DNA of 64,000 bases from Flavobacterium sp. IB48. GTDB lineage: Bacteria; Bacteroidota; Bacteroidia; Flavobacteriales; Flavobacteriaceae. Location: positions 1 to 64,000 of the forward strand of contig NZ_JAEFCA010000001.1 of assembly GCF_016405855.1 (NCBI RefSeq), in the 5' to 3' direction. Numbering within the stretch: position 1 is the first letter of the stretch; each line of letters begins with the position of its first letter. Below the pieces are notes generated by a model. It searched no databases and had not been told where the DNA came from. It worked only from the letters and a program-made list of their open reading frames with translations. The translations under genes were made by a program, and so were the position numbers. Of this stretch, positions 44,908 to 53,790 are shown piece by piece.

Positions 44908-45372
44908 ATGTCCATTTTTAATCTTTTTAAAAGATCTACTATAAAATGTCCAAGATGCCTTGGAAAAAGATTTGTTGATTGGGATGATATCCGCCGTTTA
45001 AACCGACAATTAAAATGGGTTCCTGCACCATGCGCTTATTGCGATGCAACGGGAAGAGTCCCCAAAGAAATGCTTTCAAAAGTTTCTGTAGATTGTATGT
45101 ATCTAACGATCGATTTGCCAGAATCTGTAATCGAAAAAATTAGAGAAGGCGATCCTGAAACAATCGAAAAAGGAAAGAGACGCGAACTTTTTGTAGATCA
45201 TCTTATAAAATATTCAGAACACCACTACCTTACTGAAAATCTAGATGCCGAAAGTATTGCCAATTTATATTTGAAATTTGAAGCAGAAAAAGCGCCTTTT
45301 GCTGTAACCAAAGAAGAATTAATAAAATACATTCAAGGCGTAATCGAACTCAAAAAAACGGTATTACAATAA
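44908..45372 (+). CDS. hypothetical protein with zinc-ribbon-like start
   Basis: A 154-aa soluble protein. The first 55 residues carry CPRCLGKRF ... CAYCDATGRVP, a CxxC pair of DnaJ-like CxxCxG flavour separated by about 25 residues, likely binding zinc. The rest is helical and charged, with no family I can name. It lies just outside the Thoeris/XRE block, with its own upstream region. Confidence 0.65.
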   Translation: MSIFNLFKRSTIKCPRCLGKRFVDWDDIRRLNRQLKWVPAPCAYCDATGRVPKEMLSKVSVDCMYLTIDLPESVIEKIREGDPETIEKGKRRELFVDHLIKYSEHHYLTENLDAESIANLYLKFEAEKAPFAVTKEELIKYIQGVIELKKTVLQ

Positions 45373-45600
45373 CATTTCCGGCACAACTACTCAAAATCTT
45401 AAACTGTTTACAAAAACAGGTAAAAACACCTATAGCCACAATTTTATTTAGTGGTAATATTGCATTGAATAATTTTTAGTTTCTAAAAAAAGCTTCTAGA
45501 GAGCTTCTTAATTTTTTGTCACTTTTTTTTTGGAACAGAAAGTGGGATTTCAAATCGCTGGTACCGATTGGAAATTTCACTTTTTTTTTGTTTCTCTAAC
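45373..45600. other. intergenic with strong isolated hairpin, possible small RNA
   Basis: At 45541-45590, AGTGGGATTTC...ATCG pairs with CGAT...GAAATTTCACT and is followed by nine T, a strong terminator-like hairpin 170 bp beyond the gene. It may terminate the 154-aa gene's transcript. Alternatively a short RNA starting near 45470 (TAATATTGC, a weak -7 box) could end here. Neither can be decided by eye. Confidence 0.35.
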
Positions 45601-46030
45601 TACCTATTTTACCGCAAAGAACGCAAAGAATTACGCAAAGTTCGCTAAGTTTTTTTGAGAAGTTTTTGAAGACGCAAAGCTTTATCTACACAAAGCTTTG
45701 CGAATTTTATTTCAACATAGCCCGTGGTTTCAACCACGGGGACACAAAGCATATCTCAATTCATCTCTGAGCATCCCGCGGTTGAAACCGCGGGTTATAT
45801 TTGAATATTAGATAGTAATTAGAATCTTTTTTAAAACGCAAAGTTCGCAAAGTTTTTCTCTCGCAGATTTAGCAGATTTAAGAGATTTTGTTTTATCTGC
45901 TTAATCTGCAAAATCTGCGTGAAAACTATGTTGCCATAAAGCTTTGCGAACTTTGCGGTTTCATTAAGTCTTTAATTAAAAATTCTTAGCGCTCTTTGCG
46001 TTAAAAAAAACATCACACATAAAGCCTAAA
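45601..46030. repeat. composite palindromic repeat region
   Basis: Several nested inverted repeats. CGCAAAGTTCGCAAAG at 45837-45852 matches the inverse of 45942-45957. CGCAGATTT...ATCTGCG words lie inside (45862-45919). Two small palindromes, CCCGTGGTTTCAACCACGGG (45721-45740) and CCCGCGGTTGAAACCGCGGG (45775-45794), are related to each other. GCAAAG words also recur at both outer edges. No coding frame. It shares its core with the element at 12064-12248. Confidence 0.8.
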
Positions 46031-46046
46031 ATCAAATTTCAGGCTG

Positions 46047-46054
46047 TATTTTTG
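46047..46054 (+). promoter_or_regulatory. -7 box of the DUF3754 gene
   Basis: TATTTTTG, exact TAnnTTTG, 32 bp before the start codon. No clear -33 element. Confidence 0.4.
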
Positions 46055-46086
46055 CGTTCTGTAAATGCCAAGAAATTAAAGTCCAA

Positions 46087-47334
46087 ATGACTAGAGAACA
46101 TTATATTCCGTTTAATAAAGAATTTTTACTGGAACAGCAAATTTTAGCTTTTGCTGAAAATCCAGATAAGGTTAGCGATTTTAAGAAATTGTTCGAAATT
46201 ATCGAACATTATTATCATTACGAATCTTTTAACCTAAATAGAAATCTAAAACAGCATTACGCGCTCTACGATCCAGATTTAAGCGAAAAAGAACGTGAAC
46301 AGTTTATCAATAAAAGCAATTTTCCTGTTTTTAAAGAAACACTTCTCAAAGTTTTAGAACGCGGCAATTACTATAGAATCGATCAGAAAGCATTAAACGA
46401 AGCTTTTGACGAATCTGATTTGATCGGGCTGAATCTTTCTATCGATTTTAATGCTTTTAAAGATTTCGAACTTTACGCACGCGGACATCATAAAGCTAAA
46501 GAAAAGATCAAAAAATACTTTTTCTGGACCAAAGAAGTTGAGATTGAATATTATGATCGTGTTCTCATTTATCTGAATTATAGCGATGCAGATTATCTTA
46601 AAGAAAAGAAAGTCAAATTGGGCAAAATGCCTATTGATCCAGGTTCTATTGCTTTAAAAATCTTTAAGCGTGTTCCTAAAAACGATCTCGAAACGGTTTT
46701 TCCAAATGCCATTCCGAAAATGTCTCTAAAGGATAAATTATTGCTTTGGGTTCCGGGTGTTTTTGGTGGACTTTCTCTATTAAGTGCTAAAGTGATTCCT
46801 GCTTTAATTAATATGTACGAAGCCTATCAAACGGGCGAAACAATAGATTTATTAAACAGTAAAACTTCTTTAAATCAAGGTTTAATTGCACTAGGAATTT
46901 TAGGAGCATATTGTTTTCGTCAATACAACAATTTCATCAATAAAAAAATCCGTTATTCTAAAACGCTTTCAGACAGTTTGTATTTTAAAAATGTCGGAAA
47001 CAACAGCGGAGCATTTTATTCTTTACTGAATTCTTCTGAAGAAGAAGCTTTAAAAGAAACGATTCTTGCCTATACTTTTTTGCACGAAAGCGAAAAATCT
47101 TTAACAGCAGAAGAACTAGACAATCAAATAGAATCTTGGTTTAAAACCCAACTAAATACCGACTTAGATTTTGATGTAAACGATGCTTTATTAAAATTAA
47201 AAAGCATTGGTTTAGGAATAGAAACTAATGAAAAATGGAACGTGATTCCGCTCAATGAAGCACTTGTTGCTATTGACGAATTATGGGACAATGTTTTTCA
47301 GTACAATCAGAATGTCGATTCTTTAAAAAATTAA
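46087..47334 (+). CDS. DUF3754 (TMEM143-like) membrane protein
   Basis: A 415-aa protein with the N-terminal start EHYIPFNKEFLLE typical of DUF3754 proteins. A soluble first half is followed by two transmembrane segments (about 218-240 and 260-282) and a charged C-terminal domain. Relatives include eukaryotic TMEM143; the function is unknown. The next gene starts 2 bp after its stop codon. Confidence 0.75.
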   Translation: MTREHYIPFNKEFLLEQQILAFAENPDKVSDFKKLFEIIEHYYHYESFNLNRNLKQHYALYDPDLSEKEREQFINKSNFPVFKETLLKVLERGNYYRIDQKALNEAFDESDLIGLNLSIDFNAFKDFELYARGHHKAKEKIKKYFFWTKEVEIEYYDRVLIYLNYSDADYLKEKKVKLGKMPIDPGSIALKIFKRVPKNDLETVFPNAIPKMSLKDKLLLWVPGVFGGLSLLSAKVIPALINMYEAYQTGETIDLLNSKTSLNQGLIALGILGAYCFRQYNNFINKKIRYSKTLSDSLYFKNVGNNSGAFYSLLNSSEEEALKETILAYTFLHESEKSLTAEELDNQIESWFKTQLNTDLDFDVNDALLKLKSIGLGIETNEKWNVIPLNEALVAIDELWDNVFQYNQNVDSLKN

Positions 47335-47336
47335 AA

Positions 47337-47852
47337 ATGTATACTTACAAATGTTCTTGCTGCGGAGAAGTTTTTGATGAAATGCCTTTGTGTTTCGGAA
47401 ATGAATTTCCTGCCTATTATTTTGCCATTCCGCCCGAAGAAAGAGAACAAAGAATTGAATACGGAGGAAGCTGGTGTTATATCGACGAAGAACATTTTTT
47501 TCATCGTGGCAGGTTAACTATTCCTATTGTAGATTATCATGAAGATTTGGTTTTTAATGTATGGACTACGATAAGCGAAGATAATTTTTGTTTGAGAATG
47601 GATTTATGGGAAGATCCAAACCGAGTAAATCAAGAGCCTTATTTTGGCTGGATGCAGACAGATGTGCCAACTTATGGCAAAACTATTTCGCTTAAAACAA
47701 TTGCAATCGAACAAGATTTAGGTTTAATTCCCGAAATAAAAATGATCGAAGAAAATCATCCTTTAACTTTAGATCAGGAAAACGGAATTACATTAGAAAA
47801 AGCCATTTCTATTGTCGATCAAATAATGAAAATACAGCACGGTAAAACCTAA
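47337..47852 (+). CDS. DUF2199 protein
   Basis: A 171-aa soluble protein beginning YKCSCCGEVFDEMPLCFG, the signature of DUF2199 with a CxxC zinc-type pair. The family function is unknown. The frame is open from 47283, but the conserved start is the ATG at 47337. It is translationally close to the DUF3754 gene, so the two may be co-expressed. Confidence 0.8.
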   Translation: MYTYKCSCCGEVFDEMPLCFGNEFPAYYFAIPPEEREQRIEYGGSWCYIDEEHFFHRGRLTIPIVDYHEDLVFNVWTTISEDNFCLRMDLWEDPNRVNQEPYFGWMQTDVPTYGKTISLKTIAIEQDLGLIPEIKMIEENHPLTLDQENGITLEKAISIVDQIMKIQHGKT

Positions 47853-47898
47853 AAGAAATTTCATTAGATTTACGCATCTAACCTTAAAACCACAAAAA

Positions 47899-48363
47899 AT
47901 GAGAACATTAGATCAATGGTTTGCAGAATATGCCGTAAGTCATCAAAACCCAAAAAACAAGGCAATACATTATATTTGTGTACCTGCTATTTTCTTTTCA
48001 ATCGTTGGTTTACTTATGAGTATTCCGAGTACGATAATCTCCAATACATTACAATTAAATGCTCCTATTATCGAAAATTGGGCATTTCTCGTTTTGCTTT
48101 TTGTTCTTGTTTTCTATATCAGATTATCAATTGCAATGGCTATTAAGATTGCCATTTTTTCTATTCTTTGCCTAATTGTAAATTACTACATTTCGCAACT
48201 TTTTCCGTTGTGGATTTTCTCGCTTATTGTTTTTGCTTTAGCGTGGGTCGGACAATTTTACGGACATAATATTGAAGGCAAAAAACCTTCGTTCCTAAAA
48301 GATCTTCAGTTTTTATTAATTGGCCCAGCTTGGGTTGTAGAGAATTTGTTTTCGAAAAAATAA
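47899..48363 (+). CDS. Mpo1/DUF962-like membrane protein
   Basis: A 154-aa protein with four hydrophobic segments and the DUF962 start RTLDQWFAEYAVSHQNPKNKAIHYICVP; the later conserved piece is WVGQFYGHNIEGKKPSFL. The yeast relative Mpo1 is a dioxygenase acting on 2-hydroxy fatty acids. The His residues of the HxxP/GHxxE type are present (H39, H129). The bacterial substrate is unknown. It is 7 bp before the methyltransferase gene, suggesting an operon. Confidence 0.8.
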   Translation: MRTLDQWFAEYAVSHQNPKNKAIHYICVPAIFFSIVGLLMSIPSTIISNTLQLNAPIIENWAFLVLLFVLVFYIRLSIAMAIKIAIFSILCLIVNYYISQLFPLWIFSLIVFALAWVGQFYGHNIEGKKPSFLKDLQFLLIGPAWVVENLFSKK

Positions 48364-48370
48364 AAACAGA

Positions 48371-49264
48371 ATGAAAGCATCAAAAACAAGTAGAACGGCG
48401 CAATACATGGCCTTCTTTAGAGCGTTGGAAACAAAACGTAATGAAAACGAAAGATTGTTTTCAGATCCTTATGCCATACATTTTATAGATTCAAAATTGA
48501 GGCTTGCTGTAAACTTGTCTCCATATCCGTTTTTTAGAAAATATATTGGCGACATTATAAACAAAAAGATTCCTGGAGCTCTTTCATCTGGAATTGCAAG
48601 AACAAAATACATTGATAATTTACTAGAAAATGCAATTTCTAAAGGAGTTGAACAAGTTATAATTTTAGGTGCCGGATTTGATACCAGAGCGGTTCGTCTT
48701 GGTTTTCTAAAATCGATTCCTGTAATAGAAATTGATCATCCGAATACTTCAAATTTTAAAGCTGAAATCTATAAAAAACGTATTGGCAAGATTCCAGAAA
48801 ACGTGACTTTTCTTCAAATTGATTTTAATAAAGAAGATCTCAATCAATTGGCTACAAAACACCATCTAGATTTTTCAAAACCTACAGCTGTAATTTGGGA
48901 AGGCGTTACGAATTACTTGACCGAAGAAGCCGTGAAAAGCACTTTTTCTTTTATCTCAAAATTTGCCAACAACAGTCATATTATTTTTACTTATGTACAT
49001 AAAGATATTCTTCAAAATCCTGATTCTTTTCTAGGCGGAAAAAAATTGCTGGAAGATCTAGAAAACATAGAAGAACACTGGACTTTTGGATTGCTTCCAG
49101 AAGATGTGCCGAACTTTTTAAATCAGTTTGACATTAAACTTTCAGAAGATTTGGGTGCCGATGAATATCGCGAAAGGTTTCTACCTGATCGCTCTGAAAA
49201 AGGTTATGAATTTTATAGAACCGCAATTGGAGTAAAAGATTTAGGCCACTCTTCTGCAATCTAA
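48371..49264 (+). CDS. SAM-dependent methyltransferase, leucine-carboxyl-methyltransferase family
   Basis: A 297-aa class I methyltransferase of the LCM/TIGR00027 type. Diagnostic pieces are ARTKYIDNLLENAI before the SAM site, VIILGAGFDTRAVRL (motif I), PVIEIDHPNT, and VIWEGVTNYLTEEAV. The methyl acceptor is unknown; relatives include polyketide O-methyltransferases. It probably shares a transcript with the Mpo1-like gene. Confidence 0.85.
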   Translation: MKASKTSRTAQYMAFFRALETKRNENERLFSDPYAIHFIDSKLRLAVNLSPYPFFRKYIGDIINKKIPGALSSGIARTKYIDNLLENAISKGVEQVIILGAGFDTRAVRLGFLKSIPVIEIDHPNTSNFKAEIYKKRIGKIPENVTFLQIDFNKEDLNQLATKHHLDFSKPTAVIWEGVTNYLTEEAVKSTFSFISKFANNSHIIFTYVHKDILQNPDSFLGGKKLLEDLENIEEHWTFGLLPEDVPNFLNQFDIKLSEDLGADEYRERFLPDRSEKGYEFYRTAIGVKDLGHSSAI

Positions 49265-49395
49265 AATTTTGATTGTCTAAAATTATTTGCGTTTTTATGC
49301 TAATATTTTCTTAATAAAAATCGTACAAAGGCAACATTGTATAATTTAGCATTCGTTAAAATTTAAGAAATCATCAATCAAAAAACCAAAAACAA

Positions 49396-51237
49396 ATGAA
49401 AAAAACTATTCTTTTATTACTTCTCACAATCTTTAACATTGCTTTTTCTCAAAGCGGAAAAATCTATTTAAAAGATAATAATTTTAATGTAGGTAAACCC
49501 AATACCTATATTTACGAACCTCCGCAAGGTATTCTTATAGAAGACAACGCCAAAGCAAATATTTTATCTATTACCTCTACTGATTTTTCTTCTGAAATAA
49601 GTCCGTTAAAAAAAAGTGGAAAACGTTTTGAGTTTACCACAAAAGTTTCTGATTCTGTCAGAGTGATTCTAGTAACAATAAACGATTCAAAAAAGATTGC
49701 CGATAGCAATAACGAAAAAGGCTATTCTGTTCTACTAAAAACAGAAAATGACACTGAATTAGGAAAAAGTCTAGTAGACGAAGTTTTCGTTAGAAGTAAT
49801 GGAGGTTACTTTTTTAAACTAAAATCGAATTCAAAGCCAGAAGAACTAATTGCCGAATATGACGCAATATTTGCAAAATATCCGAAATTAAGAGACGATA
49901 AAGTTTCTTTGGAGTATTTGTATACTAAAAAATCTATCGATAAAGAACAAGGAACAAAAGACCTAATTGCCTTTGCCGATAAATGTGTAAAAAGAAATAC
50001 CGAAGATTATCTAACTACCGCTTATTATATTTATAATTCTAATAATGAAACCCAAGATCAGGCAATAAAATTGAGAAAGGAAATTTCAGAAAGATATCCT
50101 AAAAATAGAATTGATGCTATGGATTTTAGGAAAAATTTCTATGATCAGCCTGATAAAACTGAAGCTTCTGTCTTAGAAAGCCTTAATACATATAAAACAA
50201 AATTTAATGATACTTCAAAAAGATCTTTAAATTCTTTTTATTCTGTTTTGGCATCTTTATATCTAGACAAAGAAAATTGGGAAAAGGCCATAGCTTGCGA
50301 ACCTTATTTAGTTCTTCCAGCAGACACATACAATAATTTTGCTTGGGGTAAATCTGGAGGAGATTTAACAATGCCTGTAAAAAATATTGATTTTGCCACG
50401 AAAGTTTCTAAACGATCATTAGACATTCTTGAAGCTAAACGAAAAGAATGTTATAATGCCAATTACAATGATGATTTTAACATGTATGCAGATACTTACG
50501 CGCTTCTGCTATACAAACAAGGTAAATATGACGAAGCTTTTAAATACCAAAGCGAAGTTAAAGCTCTTAACGGATTGGACGCTGGAGGTAAAGAACGCTA
50601 TCTAGCAATGCTTGACAAAGTAAAGAGTAAAGACGAAGTAAAAGCTTATATTGAAGACGAAATTGGTAAAGGCAATACATCGCCTGCATTTCTTGCTAAA
50701 CTAAAAGAAATTTACATTGAAAAGAAATTACCTATGGCTGAATATGATGCTATTCAGCAAAAAACAGAATTATTAGCAAAAGAAAGCAAAAACAAAGATC
50801 TTCTTGAAAAATTTGGAAGTAAAAACGCCATTGATTTTACTTTGAAAAATCTAGAAGGAAAAGAAACAAAACTTTCAGATTATAAAGGAAAAGTAGTTGT
50901 TCTTGATTTCTGGGCAACTTGGTGCGGACCATGCAAGGCTTCTTTTCCAAAAATGCAGCATTTAGTGACTAAATATAAAGATAAAGATGTCGCTTTCCTG
51001 TTTGTAAATACTTGGGAAAATGGCAAAGAGGAAGACGTACTAAAGAAAGTTACTTCGTATATAACAGATAAAAAATTCGATTTTAATGTTCTTTTCGATT
51101 CAAAAACAGAAGTTGTCACCAATTACAAAATACAGGCTATTCCAACACGAATTGTAATTGACAAAACGGGTAATATTCTTGCTTATGATAATTCTAATAC
51201 TGATCTAGGAGTAATCATTGATGAACAGTTAAAATAA
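49396..51237 (+). CDS. TlpA-like thiol-disulfide oxidoreductase, periplasmic
   Basis: A 613-aa exported protein (signal peptide residues 1-19, ending NIAFSQ). The middle 400 residues are helical and TPR-like (for example YKQGKYDEAFKYQSEVKAL). The C-terminal 140 residues are a thioredoxin/redoxin domain with active-site C510-G-P-C513 (WATWCGPCKASF) and the cis-Pro in IQAIPTRIVI. Large proteins of this build are common in Bacteroidota envelopes and may reduce or form disulfides in exported proteins. A perfect terminator follows at 51256. Confidence 0.87.
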   Translation: MKKTILLLLLTIFNIAFSQSGKIYLKDNNFNVGKPNTYIYEPPQGILIEDNAKANILSITSTDFSSEISPLKKSGKRFEFTTKVSDSVRVILVTINDSKKIADSNNEKGYSVLLKTENDTELGKSLVDEVFVRSNGGYFFKLKSNSKPEELIAEYDAIFAKYPKLRDDKVSLEYLYTKKSIDKEQGTKDLIAFADKCVKRNTEDYLTTAYYIYNSNNETQDQAIKLRKEISERYPKNRIDAMDFRKNFYDQPDKTEASVLESLNTYKTKFNDTSKRSLNSFYSVLASLYLDKENWEKAIACEPYLVLPADTYNNFAWGKSGGDLTMPVKNIDFATKVSKRSLDILEAKRKECYNANYNDDFNMYADTYALLLYKQGKYDEAFKYQSEVKALNGLDAGGKERYLAMLDKVKSKDEVKAYIEDEIGKGNTSPAFLAKLKEIYIEKKLPMAEYDAIQQKTELLAKESKNKDLLEKFGSKNAIDFTLKNLEGKETKLSDYKGKVVVLDFWATWCGPCKASFPKMQHLVTKYKDKDVAFLFVNTWENGKEEDVLKKVTSYITDKKFDFNVLFDSKTEVVTNYKIQAIPTRIVIDKTGNILAYDNSNTDLGVIIDEQLK

Positions 51238-51255
51238 AATGAAACTTTAAATAAG

Positions 51256-51289
51256 AAAAAGGACAAAAGATATCTTTTGTCCTTTTTTT
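51256..51289 (+). terminator. terminator of the thioredoxin-like gene
   Basis: AAAAAGGACAAAAGAT pairs with ATCTTTTGTCCTTTTT as a perfect palindrome, with T7. Confidence 0.9.
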
Positions 51290-51345
51290 ATGATTAAAAT
51301 ATACTTTAAATATTTTTATATTAGCAGAATAAACCCAATTATAAA

Positions 51346-52206
51346 ATGAGAAAAATCTTCGTAATGATTGTTTCTGGAATTTTACTTTCAGCTTGCAAAC
51401 AAACAGACAACAAAAGCATTTCTGACAAACAAGAAATAAAGAAAGACAGTACCAAAGTTGAAGGCTCATCAGAAACAGTAAAATCAGATTTGGGATTATT
51501 GGAGCAATTTTCTAAAAACAAAAATGAAGTTATTCTCAAATTAAAATCGATTGCTAATAAAGAAGCCGCTAATGCATTGTATGAGAAATATTGTGAAGAA
51601 AATAATGTTTTGCTGGGACAGATCGAAGAAAAAGAATCAGGCGTATTAGATAAATTTTACAATGAAGAGAAAAATGCTAAAAAAGAAGTGAAACTTTTAG
51701 GCGACGAACTTTCAAAACATCAGTTGGAGTATTTTGAAATTGGAGAAGGATATGTTGAAATTGAAACGCTTCCTGATTTTTATTATAAGATCTTCAAAGA
51801 TTATGTAACAAACGATTACAAAGATTATTTGTATCTGAAAAGTGAAGAAAACAAAACACTTTATTCTGCAGATGCTGGGCTTGTTATTTCTTTTAAAGAG
51901 CTGGGAGACAGAATAATTTCATGGGAAAATTTTATGACAAAATATCCTGATTCAAAATTGATTCCATCTGTAAAAGAAGAATACAAAAATTATCAAATGG
52001 ATTATTTAGTTGGTCAAGATAATACACCGACTGCCGAAAGAGCGACAGATGAAAAATATATTTATCCAGAAAACATTCAAGAGTTTGACCGTTTTGTAAA
52101 AAAATATCCGAAAAGCCCAACTGCACCTTTAATAAGTTTATTTAAAGAAAACTTCAAAAATGAAAAAATCTTTGATCTGATAAGGACTGAACAAGATAAA
52201 TTGTAA
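51346..52206 (+). CDS. hypothetical lipoprotein
   Basis: A 286-aa lipoprotein (lipobox L-S-A-C at C17, MRKIFVMIVSGILLSAC). No family is recognised. The mature part is helical and charged, with several F/Y-K-x-Y-P-x-S motifs (FMTKYPDSKLIPSV, FVKKYPKSPTAPL) of the kind found in TPR-like, YfiO-type helical repeats. It is soluble apart from the lipid anchor. Confidence 0.7.
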   Translation: MRKIFVMIVSGILLSACKQTDNKSISDKQEIKKDSTKVEGSSETVKSDLGLLEQFSKNKNEVILKLKSIANKEAANALYEKYCEENNVLLGQIEEKESGVLDKFYNEEKNAKKEVKLLGDELSKHQLEYFEIGEGYVEIETLPDFYYKIFKDYVTNDYKDYLYLKSEENKTLYSADAGLVISFKELGDRIISWENFMTKYPDSKLIPSVKEEYKNYQMDYLVGQDNTPTAERATDEKYIYPENIQEFDRFVKKYPKSPTAPLISLFKENFKNEKIFDLIRTEQDKL

Positions 52207-52238
52207 ATCTGAATTACAAATATTTAGCAATAACCAAT

Positions 52239-52436
52239 ATGAATACAGAAAATAAGAACCAACCTATTACATTTATTTTTTGGGTCGTAGCCATCATTTT
52301 AGGTGTAACCTTATACAAGCAATTTGATTTTAAGAATCTGAAATTTGAGAATCCGGCAATGGCAGTTATTTATGGTATTGTCTTTTTATTTTCGGTTTAC
52401 TATATTTTTAAAAACTCTAAAAAGCAACCAAAGTAA
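52239..52436 (+). CDS. small membrane protein, 65 aa
   Basis: Two transmembrane segments (about 10-26 and 41-59) joined by a charged loop, with a Lys-rich C-terminus. It is not a recognised family. It lies 32 bp after the lipoprotein gene in the same direction. Confidence 0.55.
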   Translation: MNTENKNQPITFIFWVVAIILGVTLYKQFDFKNLKFENPAMAVIYGIVFLFSVYYIFKNSKKQPK

Positions 52437-52467
52437 ATTGTAAGCTTGAAAAGAAATGCCGTATATT

Positions 52468-52863
52468 ATGAATAAAATACTTTTTTTACTATTACTTTTT
52501 ACTGCTTTTTCTTTCGCGCAGGAAACAGATAAAAAGAATAAAATAATCTGGGGATTTGTTTTTGAAGATCATTTACTGCCTGCACAAGTTGAAGTTAGTG
52601 TGAAAGGAACAGATTTGAAAACGTTTACAGATGCAGATGGCAAATTTAGTATAGAGGCAAAATTAGACGACGTTATAGTTATTTCGCCTTTCGGAGAAAG
52701 ACCGATTGAAATTACAGTAACCGAAAAAAATTGCTACACAGCTCACTTATTCAGAGACACGGGATTGTACTACTATACTAAAAAAGCTGCTAGGATGGTT
52801 AAAAAAATAAGACGCAAAGCAATGCGAAAATACAAACAAGGTTTCTATGATTGCGACGACTAA
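52468..52863 (+). CDS. carboxypeptidase-regulatory-like domain protein, secreted
   Basis: A 131-aa exported protein (signal peptide MNKILFLLLLFTAFSFAQ) with one CarboxypepD_reg-like domain: GFVFEDHLLPAQVEVSVKG, FTDADGKFSIEAKLDDVIVIS. The C-terminus is a basic tail. The same domain opens many TonB-dependent receptors, but here it is alone. An in-frame ATG at 52456 adds four residues and would slightly weaken the signal peptide. The terminator at 52906 follows. Confidence 0.72.
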   Translation: MNKILFLLLLFTAFSFAQETDKKNKIIWGFVFEDHLLPAQVEVSVKGTDLKTFTDADGKFSIEAKLDDVIVISPFGERPIEITVTEKNCYTAHLFRDTGLYYYTKKAARMVKKIRRKAMRKYKQGFYDCDD

Positions 52864-52905
52864 TAAATAACAAAGCTTTATACAACATTTATATTTGAAC
52901 CATAA

Positions 52906-52939
52906 AAAAAGCCTGAGAATGTATATTCTCAGGCTTTTT
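52906..52939. terminator. bidirectional terminator beside the tRNA-like repeat
   Basis: AAAAAGCCTGAGAAT pairs with ATTCTCAGGCTTTTT. It follows the secreted-protein gene on the plus strand. On the minus strand it sits directly behind the tRNA-like stub at 52952-52977, just as the hairpin at 54529-54564 sits behind the real tRNA-Arg. Confidence 0.8.
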
Positions 52940-52951
52940 AAATTTTATAGT

Positions 52952-52977
52952 GACCTTGACGGTACAGAATTCGAACC
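52952..52977 (-). repeat. tRNA-3'-end-like direct repeat, left
   Basis: On the minus strand it reads GGTTCGAATTC, then CCGTCAAGGTC, resembling a T-arm plus the acceptor 3' strand of tRNA-Arg. Its partner is 54446-54465. The two bracket the HEAT and SUFU genes. Confidence 0.55.
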
Positions 52978-53019
52978 GCTTAATGGAAGATTTGAAGATT
53001 TTGGTTGATATTTAAATGT

Positions 53020-53757
53020 TTAGATTCTACTATTTTCTCTTTCATTTATTTCTTCAATTGCACTTTGGATAAAATATTTCAAATCATTACTTCTTGTTTT
53101 TTTAAACTCTCCTTCCAATGTTTCTAATGACTTTATTGTTCCAGTAGATCTAAGGGTTGCACAAATCATACCTTTAGTGTGCTGATCGCTAGTCTTTAAT
53201 TTTAGTATTAAAATTTCTTCTAAATCTTTGTGCTCTGAGTTTTGTAATGCGTCAAGTGCGTCAATCCTATTCTGATATGTTCCATTTAATAGTAATTGTT
53301 TAAGATAGTCAATATTCAGAGTGGCAGGTTTTTTCAACTTTTTAAGCCTGCTTAAAACAGTTGTTATTACTTTTTCTTCGTCAGTTTTTTTAAGTTCTGA
53401 AATCAAAAAATCAAAAAGTTTATAATCTTTACAGTTTACACATAAACTGCTTAAACATCTTAAAACGTATTGTTTATATTGAAAAAAATCTTTGTCTTTG
53501 AGTAATTTTATGAGTTCCGGTTTTAAGTTTATATCACTTAATTCATCAGAAATCCTATAAGCATACCAACTAGGAAAATCTTTGCTCTCAAAAGATTGAT
53601 CTCGTTTCTGCCTTTTAATTATGTTATTTGAAATAGGTTTGTTATTTTCCATTTCTATAATCAAAGTCTTTAACTCAGAGTTCTTTAATCTAGCTATTAG
53701 ATTTTCTTTATCTTCCTTAACTTTTTCATCTAAACTTTTAAATAGACCAAATAACAT
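53020..53757 (-). CDS. HEAT-repeat-like protein
   Basis: A 245-aa soluble helical protein, mainly of paired helices about 35 residues apart (ISELKKTDEEKVITTVLSRLKKL; YQNRIDALDALQNSEHKDLEEILILKL; TKGMICATLRSTGTIKSLETL), the HEAT-repeat pattern. No catalytic motif. The frame continues upstream to a GTG at 53790 that directly follows the stop codon of the SUFU gene; the ATG at 53757 (MLFGLFKSLDE) is preferred. HEAT and SUFU proteins both occur among polymorphic-toxin immunity proteins, but no toxin gene is present here. Confidence 0.6.
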   Translation of the reverse strand: MLFGLFKSLDEKVKEDKENLIARLKNSELKTLIIEMENNKPISNNIIKRQKRDQSFESKDFPSWYAYRISDELSDINLKPELIKLLKDKDFFQYKQYVLRCLSSLCVNCKDYKLFDFLISELKKTDEEKVITTVLSRLKKLKKPATLNIDYLKQLLLNGTYQNRIDALDALQNSEHKDLEEILILKLKTSDQHTKGMICATLRSTGTIKSLETLEGEFKKTRSNDLKYFIQSAIEEINERENSRI

Positions 53758-53790
53758 ACGCTTTTTGATAATATTTCTGATTTTAATCAC

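Noticed and set aside
45601..46030. Repeats resembling a CRISPR array
   Set aside because: The repeats are inverse pairs of unequal size and spacing, there are no regular unique spacers, and no cas genes are in the window.
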